A program made the position numbers and the translations under genes. The notes under the pieces are model-generated. The model ran no database searches. It had not been told where the DNA came from and was given only the letters and a program-made list of their open reading frames with translations. Source: Fusicatenibacter saccharivorans (GTDB lineage: Bacteria > Bacillota > Clostridia > Lachnospirales > Lachnospiraceae). Taken from it: 64,000 bases of DNA. Numbering within the stretch: position 1 is the first letter of the stretch; every line of letters begins with the position of its first letter. Shown one piece after another: positions 25,486 through 34,912 of the stretch. Location: positions 178,655 through 242,654 of the forward strand of contig NZ_JAQEGR010000003.1 in the NCBI RefSeq assembly GCF_027667425.1, read 5' to 3'.

Positions 25486-27423
25486 TTGATTGTCAAGATG
25501 AAATTTTTGAGCATCACCGGGCCGAAAGCCGACATTGACCGTGTGGTCAACACTTATCTCTCAAAATATGAGATACATCTGGAAAACGCTCTGACGGAGC
25601 TGTCTACGATGCAGAATATCACACCGTATATCCAGATCAACCCATACAAAGAGACCTTAAAACAGGCGGAAGATTTTACAGCACTTCTGCCGGAAGACAA
25701 GCGTACCACCACGAAAAGACTTTCCCTGGAAGATGCCATCAACTGTGTCCATGGTTTGGATCACACCCTTGGCCAGTTGAACCAGGAGCGTACAGAACTG
25801 GAAGCAAAAAAGAAAGACTTGATGGAAAAAGCACAGAAAATCGAGCCGTTCCAGGATCTGCACTGCAATCTTTCCTCCATTCTGGATTTCCACTTTATCA
25901 AATTCAGATTCGGAAAGATCACAAAAGAGTATTACAACAAGTTTGAGAGCTACTGCTATGAGAACAGCGATACGGTATTCTACCGCTGCCATTCCGATGA
26001 GCAGTATGTATGGGGCATTTACTTCTGCCCGAGAGATCAGGTCACGAAAGTGGACGCCGTATTCTCATCCCTGCACTTCGAAAGAATCTACGTTCCGGAC
26101 GAGTACAGCGGAACGCCGGAGGATGCTTACGCAGCACTTCAGGCAGAAATCAAAAAGACAGACGATGCACTCAGCGAGTGCTCACGGAAACTGGCAAAAT
26201 GCCTTTCGGATTCCGCAGAGGATCTGGTTGCAGCAAAAGAGCAGTTAGAGCAGCTCTCCGGCAACTTTGATGTCCGTCGCCTGGCAGCCTGCACAAAATC
26301 TAAGAAGGAAACCTTCTATATTCTGTGCGGCTGGATGTCGGAAAAAGATGCCGCTTCCTTCCAGAAGGACATCGAAAACGACACAAATCTCTTCTGCTTC
26401 ATCGAGGATGATGCAAACAACGTTCTGCGTCAGCCGCCGACAAAGCTGAAAAACCCGAAAATCTTCCGTCCGTTTGAGATGTACGTGAAGATGTACGGAC
26501 TGCCAAATTACAATGAAATTGACCCTACGATTATCGTAGGACTCACCTATGCCTTTATTTTCGGAATCATGTTTGCCGATGTAGGACAGGGATTGTGTCT
26601 GCTGATTGGCGGCGCACTGCTGTACCACTACAAGAAGATGGATCTGGCAGCGATCATGAGTACCTGCGCGGTATTCTCTGTGATCTTCGGATTCTTGTTC
26701 GGCAGCTTCTTCGGATTTGAGAATGTCATACCGGCCCTCTGGCTGCATCCGAAGGAAGCGATGACAACGCTTCCGTTCATCGGTTCGATGAACACCGTAT
26801 TTGTCGCAGCGGTTGCATTTGGTATGTTCATGATTCTGACAGGAATGGTTCTGCATATGATTAATGCAGCAAGAAACCATAAGCTCGGCGAGCTTCTGTT
26901 CAGCCAGAACTCCCTGGCAGGCTTCATTTTCTACGGAGCCCTTGCCGTTACACTCGTTCTCCTGTTCAGCGGCCATAAAGCTCCGGCTGTCGGCGTGATG
27001 GTAGTCATGTTCGGTATTCCGCTTCTTGCGATCTTCTTAAAAGAGCCACTGGAGCGTATGGTAGAGAAGAAGGGCAATGCATTTCCGGAGACTGGAAAGG
27101 GAATGTTCTTTGTACAGGCATTCTTCGAACTCTTCGATGTGCTTTTGAGCTACTTCTCCAACACAATTTCCTTTGTCCGTGTCGGCGCATATGCAGTCAG
27201 CCATGCGGCTATGATGGAGGTTGTCCTGATGCTCGGCGGAGCAACAGGCGGCGGCAGCATCAGCTGGCCGGTTATTGTTCTCGGAAATGTCTTCGTTGCC
27301 TGCCTTGAGGCACTGCTGGTAGCGATCCAGGTACTGCGTCTGGAGTATTACGAGATGTTCAGCCGGTTCTATGAAGGAGACGGAAAACCGTTTGTTCCGT
27401 TTTTGAAAAAAGGCGAGAAATAA
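25486..27423 (+). CDS. ntpI: V-type ATPase membrane subunit I (a subunit)
   Basis: This 645-residue protein supplies the stator half-channels for ion translocation. Residues ~1-340 form a soluble coiled-coil arm and ~350-640 a membrane domain of about seven to eight segments, including PTIIVGLTYAFIFGIMFADVG and the conserved region FFELFDVLLSYFSNT-SFVRVGAYA, which should carry the essential arginine. A TTG at 25486 (reading MIVKMKF) lies at proper distance from GGGGAGG, so it is preferred to the GTG at 25477 inside the ribosome site. Confidence 0.93.
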   Translation: MIVKMKFLSITGPKADIDRVVNTYLSKYEIHLENALTELSTMQNITPYIQINPYKETLKQAEDFTALLPEDKRTTTKRLSLEDAINCVHGLDHTLGQLNQERTELEAKKKDLMEKAQKIEPFQDLHCNLSSILDFHFIKFRFGKITKEYYNKFESYCYENSDTVFYRCHSDEQYVWGIYFCPRDQVTKVDAVFSSLHFERIYVPDEYSGTPEDAYAALQAEIKKTDDALSECSRKLAKCLSDSAEDLVAAKEQLEQLSGNFDVRRLAACTKSKKETFYILCGWMSEKDAASFQKDIENDTNLFCFIEDDANNVLRQPPTKLKNPKIFRPFEMYVKMYGLPNYNEIDPTIIVGLTYAFIFGIMFADVGQGLCLLIGGALLYHYKKMDLAAIMSTCAVFSVIFGFLFGSFFGFENVIPALWLHPKEAMTTLPFIGSMNTVFVAAVAFGMFMILTGMVLHMINAARNHKLGELLFSQNSLAGFIFYGALAVTLVLLFSGHKAPAVGVMVVMFGIPLLAIFLKEPLERMVEKKGNAFPETGKGMFFVQAFFELFDVLLSYFSNTISFVRVGAYAVSHAAMMEVVLMLGGATGGGSISWPVIVLGNVFVACLEALLVAIQVLRLEYYEMFSRFYEGDGKPFVPFLKKGEK

Positions 27424-27550
27424 AAGAGGATTCAGAGCCATGCGAAATGGAAGTGAATATGGCGGGAAGCTGTATCGGGAAAAAGTGAAAATGGCTCCGG
27501 ATCGCAGCAAAGAGTAAATTTAATGAATTAACTTCAGGAGGAAAACTATT

Positions 27551-27985
27551 ATGAACTCAGCATTTGTACAGGTACTTACTGCAATCGCAATGGTATTAAC
27601 CATCGTTGTTCCTATGACTTATTACTTCAAAGGTGAGCACAACAAAAATCGTTACAAAAAATCTCTGGCAGCCAATGTAAGCGGCTTCTTCGGCCTTCTG
27701 CTGATCGCAACCGTTGTTTCCTTCGCAGGCGCAACAACTGCATCTGCTGCAACAGAAGCAGGCGCTGGTCTTGCAACCGGTCTTGGTTACATCGGTGCAG
27801 CTCTTGTTACAGGTCTTTCCGGTATTGGTTCCGGTATCGCCGTTGCATCTTCCGCAAGCGCAGCTCTTGGAGCAATCAGCGAAGACGGCAGCATCTTTGG
27901 TAAATCCATGATCTTCGTAGCTATGGCCGAAGGTATCGCTCTGTATGGTCTGATCATCTCCTTCATGATTCTTGGTAAACTTTGA
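27551..27985 (+). CDS. ntpK: V-type ATPase subunit K (c-ring proteolipid), atypical N-terminal half
   Basis: This 144-residue membrane protein should build the ion-carrying rotor ring. The C-terminal half (about 75-144) is a classic c hairpin: GLSGIGSGIAVASSASAALG followed by FVAMAEGIALYGLI, where the Glu is the ion carrier. The N-terminal half is hydrophobic with a basic loop (KGEHNKNRYKKS) and lacks the Gly-rich c signature and the Gln/Thr residues of Na+-binding NtpK. Strong AGGAGG site. It is separated from subunit I by 127 bases, which contain only a 25-codon frame. Confidence 0.88.
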   Translation: MNSAFVQVLTAIAMVLTIVVPMTYYFKGEHNKNRYKKSLAANVSGFFGLLLIATVVSFAGATTASAATEAGAGLATGLGYIGAALVTGLSGIGSGIAVASSASAALGAISEDGSIFGKSMIFVAMAEGIALYGLIISFMILGKL

Positions 27986-28035
27986 TTCCAAAACCGGAAG
28001 GTATTGATCTTCACCTTAAGTTGGAGGAATCATAA

Positions 28036-28344
28036 ATGAAAATGTTCTTGATCAGTGATAACGTAGACACTCAGACGGGCATGCGCCTGGCCGGAGTGGA
28101 AGGCGTTGTCGTTCATGAGCGCGAGGAGCTTTATGATACACTGCAGAAAACACTGGCAGACAAAGAGATCGGAATTATTCTCCTTACAGAAAAGTTCGGG
28201 AAGGAATTCCCGGACATTCTGGAGGATGTCCGCCTCAACCATAAGCTTCCGCTGCTCATTGAAATTCCGGACCGTCACGGTACCGGAAGAGCGCCGGACT
28301 TTATCACTTCCTTTGTAAATGAATCTATTGGATTAAAACTGTAA
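28036..28344 (+). CDS. ntpG: V-type ATPase subunit F (NtpG type)
   Basis: This 102-residue small Rossmann-like subunit of the central shaft contains FLISDNVDTQTGMRLAGVEG at the start and EIGIILLTEKFG in the middle, both typical of V/A-type subunit F. The length is usual. It lies between K and E with a ggagg site. In the ring it contacts subunit D and may regulate ATP hydrolysis. Confidence 0.9.
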   Translation: MKMFLISDNVDTQTGMRLAGVEGVVVHEREELYDTLQKTLADKEIGIILLTEKFGKEFPDILEDVRLNHKLPLLIEIPDRHGTGRAPDFITSFVNESIGLKL

Positions 28345-28367
28345 GAATGCCCTGGAGGTGACACACA

Positions 28368-28955
28368 TTGACTACTGAGGAAAAACTTCAGAATTTTTAT
28401 AATCATTCCCTGGACAGTGCAAACCGTGAAGCAGAACGTGTGATCGGCGATCACCAGAAAGCTCTGGATAAGATCTTCGAGGAGCATAAAGCAACCGCAA
28501 GACGTCAGGCAGAAGAAGAAGTTGCTGCCGAGACCGAGAAAGCAAAACGTGATGTCAATAAGACACTGTCTGCGGATCAGCTTCATATCAGACGGAAGCT
28601 GTCCCGTAAAAATCTGGAATTAAAAGAAAAACTGTTTAAAGAAGTTCGTGAAAAACTTACCGCTTATAAAAAGGATCCATCCTATGAGGAGTATCTGGAG
28701 CGCAAAATCCGCGAAGCCGTTACGTTTGCCGGAAATGACAAACTGACCTTATATCTGGATCCGTCAGACGAAGCTCATAAGGCTTCCCTGGAGCAGAAAC
28801 TCTCCGTAACCCTTACCATTTCGGCCATGCCGTTCCTTGGCGGCGTGCGCGCGGTCATTCCGGAGAAAAATATTCTGATCGATAATTCCTTCGAGACCCT
28901 TCTGAACGAAGAGCGGGAGAATTTCATCTTTCACGGAGGTGTAGAGCATGAATAA
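28368..28955 (+). CDS. ntpE: V-type ATPase subunit E (peripheral stalk)
   Basis: This 195-residue protein has a long charged N-terminal helix (residues ~1-95, AEEEVAAETEKAKRD) and a compact C-terminal domain with FLGGVRAVIPEKNILIDNSFE, the usual E-subunit ending. The start is TTG behind GGAGGTGA. Its end overlaps the subunit A start by eight bases, implying translational coupling. Confidence 0.9.
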   Translation: MTTEEKLQNFYNHSLDSANREAERVIGDHQKALDKIFEEHKATARRQAEEEVAAETEKAKRDVNKTLSADQLHIRRKLSRKNLELKEKLFKEVREKLTAYKKDPSYEEYLERKIREAVTFAGNDKLTLYLDPSDEAHKASLEQKLSVTLTISAMPFLGGVRAVIPEKNILIDNSFETLLNEERENFIFHGGVEHE

Positions 28956-30714
28956 AACCGGAGTTATCTATGGAATCAACGGTCCGGTCGTATATCTGAA
29001 AGGAAACACCGGATTTAAAATGTCCGAGATGGTTTACGTTGGTAAAGAACGTCTGGTCGGCGAGGTTATTGCCCTGACAAAGGATACCACTACAGTACAG
29101 GTTTTCGAGGAAACCACAGGACTGAAACCAGGCGAAACAGTTACCGCATCCGGAGATGCCCTCTCTGTTACACTGGGACCTGGAATCCTGAACAACATTT
29201 TTGACGGTATTGAGCGTCCGCTGTCCGAGATTGCAAAGCAGTCCGGTAAATATATCAGCCGCGGTCTTACCGTAGATTCTCTGGATACAGAGAAAAAATG
29301 GGATGTCCATGTAACTGTTTCAGAAGGCGAAGAGCTGATGGGCGGCGCAATCATTGCAGAGACACAGGAGACCCGTTCCATCGTACACAAATCGATGGTT
29401 CCGCCGGATGTCAACGGCACGGTTATCTGGGCTGCCAAAGACGGAAAGTACACCATCCTTGACCCGATTGTAAAACTGAAACTGGAAGATGGCACCGAAA
29501 AAGAGATCACACTGGCACAGAAATGGCCGATCCGTGTACCGCGTCCAACCCTGAAAAGATATCCGGCATCCGTTCCGCTGATCACAGGACAGCGTATCCT
29601 GGATACGATGTTCCCGATCGCAAAAGGCGGCACAGCAGCCATCCCTGGCGGATTCGGTACCGGAAAAACCATGACCCAGCACCAGATCGCAAAATGGTCT
29701 GATGCCGATATCATCATCTATATCGGATGTGGAGAGCGTGGAAACGAGATGACACAGGTTCTGGAGGAGTTCCAGGAACTGATCGACCCGAAGAGCGGCA
29801 ACCCGCTGATGGACCGTACCACCCTGATCGCCAACACATCCAACATGCCTGTTGCAGCCCGTGAGGCATCTCTGTATTCCGGACTGACACTGGCTGAGTA
29901 TTACCGCGATATGGGCTACGATGTAGCAATCATGGCAGACTCCACATCCCGTTGGGCAGAGGCACTTCGTGAGCTGTCCGGCCGTCTGGAGGAAATGCCT
30001 GCCGAGGAAGGTTTCCCGGCATATCTGGCATCCCGTCTGTCCGCTTTCTATGAGCGTGCCGGCATGATGCAGACCCTTTGCGGCGCAGAGGGAAGCGTAT
30101 CTATCATCGGAGCCGTATCTCCGCAGGGTGGTGACTTCTCCGAGCCTGTTACCATGAACACCAAACGTTTCGTCCGCTGCTTCTGGGGACTGGACAAATC
30201 GCTGGCTTACGCCCGTCATTTCCCGGCGATCCACTGGCTGACCAGCTACAGTGAATACCTGCAGGATCTGTCGCCGTGGTACAAAGATCACGTAAACAAA
30301 AACTTCGTAGATATGCGAAACCAGTTAATGGGAATCCTGAACTCTGAGAGCTCCCTGATGGAAATTGTAAAACTGATCGGTAGCGATGTTCTTCCGGATG
30401 ACCAGAAGCTGACCCTGGAAATCGCCAGAGTTATTCGACTGGGCTTCCTGCAGCAGAACGCATTCCATCCGGATGACACCTGCGTATCTCTGGAAAAACA
30501 GTACAAGATGATGGAAGTTATTCTTTATCTGTACAAGAAATCCAAAGCGCTCGTAACGATGGGCATGCCAATGTCCGTACTGAAAGAGGACAAGATCTTC
30601 GACCGCGTCGTTTCTATTAAATACGATGTACCGAATGACCGTCTGGATCTGTTTGACACATACAAAAAAGATATCGACACCTTCTACGATAAGGTACTCG
30701 AGAAGAATGGTTAA
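28948..30714 (+). CDS. ntpA: V-type ATPase catalytic subunit A
   Basis: This 588-residue catalytic subunit has Walker A GGFGTGKTMTQHQ near residue 232, an adjacent GCGERGNEMT motif, the Walker B region DVAIMADSTSRWAEALRE, and the non-homologous insertion (EELMGGAIIAETQETRSIV) that separates A from F-type beta. It forms the alternating A3B3 head with subunit B. Length fits bacterial NtpA (580-595). Confidence 0.97.
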   Translation: MNKTGVIYGINGPVVYLKGNTGFKMSEMVYVGKERLVGEVIALTKDTTTVQVFEETTGLKPGETVTASGDALSVTLGPGILNNIFDGIERPLSEIAKQSGKYISRGLTVDSLDTEKKWDVHVTVSEGEELMGGAIIAETQETRSIVHKSMVPPDVNGTVIWAAKDGKYTILDPIVKLKLEDGTEKEITLAQKWPIRVPRPTLKRYPASVPLITGQRILDTMFPIAKGGTAAIPGGFGTGKTMTQHQIAKWSDADIIIYIGCGERGNEMTQVLEEFQELIDPKSGNPLMDRTTLIANTSNMPVAAREASLYSGLTLAEYYRDMGYDVAIMADSTSRWAEALRELSGRLEEMPAEEGFPAYLASRLSAFYERAGMMQTLCGAEGSVSIIGAVSPQGGDFSEPVTMNTKRFVRCFWGLDKSLAYARHFPAIHWLTSYSEYLQDLSPWYKDHVNKNFVDMRNQLMGILNSESSLMEIVKLIGSDVLPDDQKLTLEIARVIRLGFLQQNAFHPDDTCVSLEKQYKMMEVILYLYKKSKALVTMGMPMSVLKEDKIFDRVVSIKYDVPNDRLDLFDTYKKDIDTFYDKVLEKNG

Positions 30715-30728
30715 GGAGGGAATTCATC

Positions 30729-32153
30729 ATGGCAATTGAATATTTAGGCCTTAGTGAGGTCAATGGCCCTCTGGTTGTTCTGGAAGGTGTAAAAAATGCT
30801 TCCTACGAGGAAATCGTAGAATTTACCGTAGACGGCAATGAGAAAAAACTGGGACGTATCGTTGCCGTATACGAAGATAAAGCCGTTATTCAGGTATTTG
30901 AGGGAACTTCAAGCATGTCTCTTACCAATACCCATACCCGTCTGACCGGACATCCGATGGAGATCGGACTTTCCGAGGAAATCCTGGGACGTACCTTTGA
31001 CGGTATCGGAAAACCGATCGACCGCATGGGACCGATTGACGCAGAGGTAAGAAGAAACGTCAACGGCCTGCCGCTGAACCCGGTTACCCGTAAATACCCA
31101 AGAAACTATATCCATACCGGTATCTCTGCAATCGACGGTCTGACCACCCTGATTCGTGGACAGAAGCTGCCGATTTTCTCCGGAAACGGACTTCCGCACG
31201 ACCAGCTGGCAGCACAGATCGTACAGCAGGCATCCCTGGGAGATTCTGATGAAAAGTTCGCAATCGTATTTGCCGCTATGGGTGTTAAATACGACGTAGC
31301 AGAGTTCTTCCGCCGGACCTTCGAGGAAAGCGGTGTATCTGACCACGTTGTTATGTTCCTGAACCTGGCAAATGACCCGGTTGTAGAGCGTCTGATCACT
31401 CCGAAGGTAGCGCTGACAGCTGCCGAGTACCTTGCATTCGAGAAAGGCATGCATATCCTGGTTATCCTGACCGATATCACATCCTTCTGCGAGGCTATGC
31501 GTGAGGTTTCCTCCTCCCGTGGAGAGATTCCTTCCCGTAAAGGTTATCCTGGATACTTGTACAGTGAGCTGGCTACGCTGTATGAGCGCGCCGGAATCGT
31601 ACAGGGCGTAGAGGGATCCGTAACACAGATTCCGATCCTGACCATGCCAAACGATGATATCACGCACCCGATCCCTGACCTGACCGGTTACATCACCGAG
31701 GGTCAGATCGTACTGGACCGCCAGCTTCACGGCCAGTCTATTTACCCGCCAATCAGCGTGCTGCCGAGTCTTTCCCGTCTGATGAAGGACGGTATCGGTG
31801 AGGGCTACACAAGAGCCGATCATCAGGACGTAGCGAACCAGCTGTTCTCCTGCTATGCAAAGGTAGGAGATGCGCGTTCCCTGGCATCCGTTATCGGTGA
31901 GGATGAGCTTTCTCCGATCGATAAACAGTACCTGGTATTCGGTAATGAATTCGAGCATGAATTCATCGGCCAGGGAATGGATGAAAACCGTTCCATGGAA
32001 GATACGCTGAACAAGGCATGGGAGCTTCTTGGACTGCTTCCGAGAGAAGAGCTCGACCGTGTCAACACCAAGGTTCTGGATCAGTATTATCATCCGACCA
32101 CCATTGATGCAGTAGCAAAAGCAAAGGCAGAAGCCGATGCCATGAATGAGTAA
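30729..32153 (+). CDS. ntpB: V-type ATPase regulatory subunit B
   Basis: This 474-residue partner of subunit A in the A3B3 head has no Walker A lysine, as expected (GNGLPHDQLAAQI replaces it). Conserved parts include YPRNYIHTGISAIDG, HILVILTDITSFCEA, and PSRKGYPGYLYSELATLYERAG. It follows subunit A by 14 bases with AAGGAGGG in the gap. Confidence 0.97.
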   Translation: MAIEYLGLSEVNGPLVVLEGVKNASYEEIVEFTVDGNEKKLGRIVAVYEDKAVIQVFEGTSSMSLTNTHTRLTGHPMEIGLSEEILGRTFDGIGKPIDRMGPIDAEVRRNVNGLPLNPVTRKYPRNYIHTGISAIDGLTTLIRGQKLPIFSGNGLPHDQLAAQIVQQASLGDSDEKFAIVFAAMGVKYDVAEFFRRTFEESGVSDHVVMFLNLANDPVVERLITPKVALTAAEYLAFEKGMHILVILTDITSFCEAMREVSSSRGEIPSRKGYPGYLYSELATLYERAGIVQGVEGSVTQIPILTMPNDDITHPIPDLTGYITEGQIVLDRQLHGQSIYPPISVLPSLSRLMKDGIGEGYTRADHQDVANQLFSCYAKVGDARSLASVIGEDELSPIDKQYLVFGNEFEHEFIGQGMDENRSMEDTLNKAWELLGLLPREELDRVNTKVLDQYYHPTTIDAVAKAKAEADAMNE

Positions 32154-32173
32154 GCGAGAGGAGTGAGATCGGA

Positions 32174-32797
32174 ATGGACCCGAATACCTTTCCTACCAAG
32201 GGAAACCTGATTCTTGCAAAGAACTCTCTGAAACTTGCCCACATGGGTTACGAGCTGATGGACAAGAAGCGGAATATTCTGATCCGCGAGCTCATGGGCC
32301 TGATCGATGAGGCGAAGGATATTCAGCGTCAGATTGATGTGACGTTCCGCGAAGCATATGCGGCGCTGCAGATTGCTAACATGGAGATCGGTATCACCAA
32401 CGTACAGACCGTGTCCTATACCGTTCCGGTGGAGGAATCCATCCGGATCAAGACAAGGAGTATCATGGGCGTGGAAATTCCGCTGGTAGAGGCTGATACG
32501 TCCGGACAGGCCCCGACGTATGCTTACTACAGCACGAAGGAGTCCCTGGATCAGGCAAGACAGGCCTTTGAAAAAGTAAAAGACCTGACCTTAAACCTTT
32601 CCATGATAGAGAACTCGGCGTACCGCCTTGCTGCGGCAATCAAGAAAACACAGAAGCGTGCCAACGCGCTGAAGAACATCACGATTCCGCATTACACCCA
32701 GCTGTCCAAGGATATCGCGGACGCACTGGAGGAGAAGGAGCGCGAGGAGTTCACACGACTGAAGGTCATCAAACAGAGAAAGAACAAGGCAAGCTGA
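32174..32797 (+). CDS. ntpD: V-type ATPase subunit D (rotor shaft)
   Basis: This 207-residue protein of two long antiparallel helices forms the axle inside A3B3. It contains FPTKGNLILAKNSLKLA at the start and RRVNALK-like RANALKNITIP near residue 163, both family signatures. It ends the operon before a strong terminator. The overall order here is stalk-C-I-K-F-E-A-B-D. Confidence 0.95.
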   Translation: MDPNTFPTKGNLILAKNSLKLAHMGYELMDKKRNILIRELMGLIDEAKDIQRQIDVTFREAYAALQIANMEIGITNVQTVSYTVPVEESIRIKTRSIMGVEIPLVEADTSGQAPTYAYYSTKESLDQARQAFEKVKDLTLNLSMIENSAYRLAAAIKKTQKRANALKNITIPHYTQLSKDIADALEEKEREEFTRLKVIKQRKNKAS

Positions 32798-32821
32798 TAA
32801 GGCTTTCCCGGAATAGAGATG

Positions 32822-32870
32822 AAAAACCCGCTTGGGCCGCGAAGAGATTTGCGGTGCCGGGCGGGTTTTT
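32822..32870 (+). terminator. Terminator of the V-ATPase operon
   Basis: The GC-rich stem AAAACCCGC..GGCC..GC pairs with GCGG..GCCGGGCGGGTTTTT, ending in a T run 25 bases after the subunit D stop. Confidence 0.88.
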
Positions 32871-33027
32871 ATGTGTCATGCAAAAAATATGTTTTTGGCT
32901 GTACTTTTTGTGCAAAAATTTTATAAAAATTTTCTATCTTTTTAAAACGGTCTTTGCTATAATACGTAAGGCGATTGTAAAAAAAGTTAAGATTTTGTAA
33001 GCTGTAATGCTTTTTGGAGGCAGGAAG

Positions 33028-34794
33028 ATGAAACACAAGAAACAGAAAAAAACGAAAAAAGCAGGGCGCATTCTGCTGGCTGTGTTTGCAGTGTTGATCG
33101 GAACGCTTGGCGTGCTGCTGTTTACGTCCGAGCGCTGGATGCGGAAAACATGGCCGAATCTGAGCATGGAAGAGCTTGTTTACCAGTTAAAGGCCCCGAT
33201 TGCCGGAACCAGCCATGATCTTCTGATGAGTTATGTCTGCTCAAGTGCGCTGATCGCAGCGGCAGCACTCATCCTTCTGATTCTGGTCAGCATTTTTCTT
33301 CGGGAAAAACGCAAAGCCCATGTGGCGTTCGGGATGATCTGTATCGCGGCAGGAGCCGCCAGCATCGTCTATTCCATCAATGACGTGTGGGCAGCACTGG
33401 ACGTAAAAGATTATCTGAAAAATCAGAGCACGTACAATACCGTGGTAGAAGACAACTACGTAGATCCGGACCGCGTGAATATCACGTTCCCGGAACAGAA
33501 ACGAAATCTGATCTATCTCTATCTGGAATCCATGGAGAGCACCTACGCAGACAAAGCCTCCGGCGGAGCATTCGATAAAAACTATATCCCGGAGCTGACC
33601 CAGCTTGCCGCAGACAACATCAGCTTTTCCAACACGGAGCTGCTTGGCGGCGGCCAGCCTACCGTAAACGCAACCTGGACCATTGCCGGAATTTTCGCAC
33701 AGACCTCCGGTCTGCCTCTCAGCATCGGAATCCAGCGAAATGAGATGGCATATCAGGCCAGCTTCTTCCCGGAAATCAATACCCTGGGTGATGTCCTGGC
33801 GGATGAAGGCTACAAGCAGTATTTCTTCATCGGTTCAATCGGACAGTTCGGCGGCCGGGAAGAGTACTTTAAAGAGCACGGTGACTACGAAGTAGACGAT
33901 TACAGCTGGGCTATGGAAAAAGGCCTGATCCCGGAAGGATATTACGAATGGTGGGGCTATGAGGATGAAAAACTCTTTTCCTTTGCCAAAGACCGCCTGA
34001 CCGAAATCGCAGCAGAGGGAGAGCCGTTCAACTTCACCATGCTGACCGCAGACACCCATTTTGAGGATGGATATCCGTGTGAGCTCTGCGATGAAGAAAA
34101 CGACGGTGACAACCAGTACGGAATGGTTCTGCACTGCTCCAGCAAGCAGGTCACCGAGTTCGTTTCCTGGATTCAGCAGCAGGATTTCTACGAGAACACA
34201 ACGATCGTAATTTCTGGCGACCATCTGACGATGGATTCCGATTTCTGTGAGAACATTGATCCGGACTACACCAGAACCGTATACAACGTGATCATCAACT
34301 CTCCGATCCAGCCGCAGCAGGAGAAAAACAGAAGTTTCACCACCATGGACATGTTCCCGACCACGCTTGCCAGCCTCGGCGCCACCATCGAGGGCGACCG
34401 CCTCGGCCTTGGAACCAACCTGTTCTCCGGCGAGCAGACACTTGCTGAGAAGCTGACCTTTGACCAGTTCAATGATGACCTCTCCCAGAAATCCAAATTC
34501 TTCGAGAAAATGGAAGAGCAGGTAACCTCCATCTGGACCAAAACCGATGAGGGCTGGAAGTTCTACATCGAAGACGAAGACCGCTGGGCCAAAGGCGAAT
34601 GGGTATCCCTGAACCCGCACCGCTATGCGAATGACACCGAGCAGAGATACTACATCGATGCAAACGGCTATGCTGTCAAGGGATGGAAGCTGATCGACGG
34701 AAAGTGGTACTACTTCTCCGTCAAGGGAAGCTACCGCCTCCTTGAAGGACCTTGCGACGAACCGTTTGATGTGGATGAGTCGCAGTATTCTTAA
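33028..34794 (+). CDS. OpgB/LtaS-like phosphoglycerol transferase with C-terminal wall-binding repeats
   Basis: This 588-residue protein has about three N-terminal membrane segments (residues ~10-115) and an extracellular sulfatase-fold domain. The segment NATWTIAGIFAQTSGLPLS matches the catalytic-Thr region of OpgB/MdoB phosphoglycerol transferases, and ISGDHLTMDSDF carries late metal ligands. The family moves sn-glycerol-1-phosphate from lipid to glycans or lipoteichoic acid. The last ~70 residues contain two cell-wall-binding-type repeats (RYYIDANGYAVKGWKLI; GKWYYFSVKG), unusual for this family. The ATG at 33028 after TTTGGAGG is preferred to 33007. The -10 box TATAAT is at 32958-32963. 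It is a single-gene unit. Confidence 0.85.
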   Translation: MKHKKQKKTKKAGRILLAVFAVLIGTLGVLLFTSERWMRKTWPNLSMEELVYQLKAPIAGTSHDLLMSYVCSSALIAAAALILLILVSIFLREKRKAHVAFGMICIAAGAASIVYSINDVWAALDVKDYLKNQSTYNTVVEDNYVDPDRVNITFPEQKRNLIYLYLESMESTYADKASGGAFDKNYIPELTQLAADNISFSNTELLGGGQPTVNATWTIAGIFAQTSGLPLSIGIQRNEMAYQASFFPEINTLGDVLADEGYKQYFFIGSIGQFGGREEYFKEHGDYEVDDYSWAMEKGLIPEGYYEWWGYEDEKLFSFAKDRLTEIAAEGEPFNFTMLTADTHFEDGYPCELCDEENDGDNQYGMVLHCSSKQVTEFVSWIQQQDFYENTTIVISGDHLTMDSDFCENIDPDYTRTVYNVIINSPIQPQQEKNRSFTTMDMFPTTLASLGATIEGDRLGLGTNLFSGEQTLAEKLTFDQFNDDLSQKSKFFEKMEEQVTSIWTKTDEGWKFYIEDEDRWAKGEWVSLNPHRYANDTEQRYYIDANGYAVKGWKLIDGKWYYFSVKGSYRLLEGPCDEPFDVDESQYS

Positions 34795-34808
34795 AAAATA
34801 GAACATAT

Positions 34809-34868
34809 AAAAACACCGGCTTCCCGGAGACAGATAAAAATCTGTTTCCGGAGAAGGCCGGTGTTTTT
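34809..34868. terminator. Bidirectional terminator
   Basis: A long hairpin (AAAACACCGGC..TTCCCGGA with TCCGGAGAAGGCCGGTGTTTTTT) lies between convergent genes and can serve both. Confidence 0.88.
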
Positions 34869-34912
34869 TGTTAATTCAGAGAGAGACTACAAAAGAGTGA
34901 TGTATGATTCGA

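Noticed and set aside
27440..27517. 25-codon frame between V-ATPase I and K genes
   Set aside because: It is too short and without a convincing ribosome site; probably spacer sequence.
29320..30291. Minus-strand frames opposite the V-ATPase A and B genes
   Set aside because: They are antisense shadows of highly conserved genes and show no start signals.
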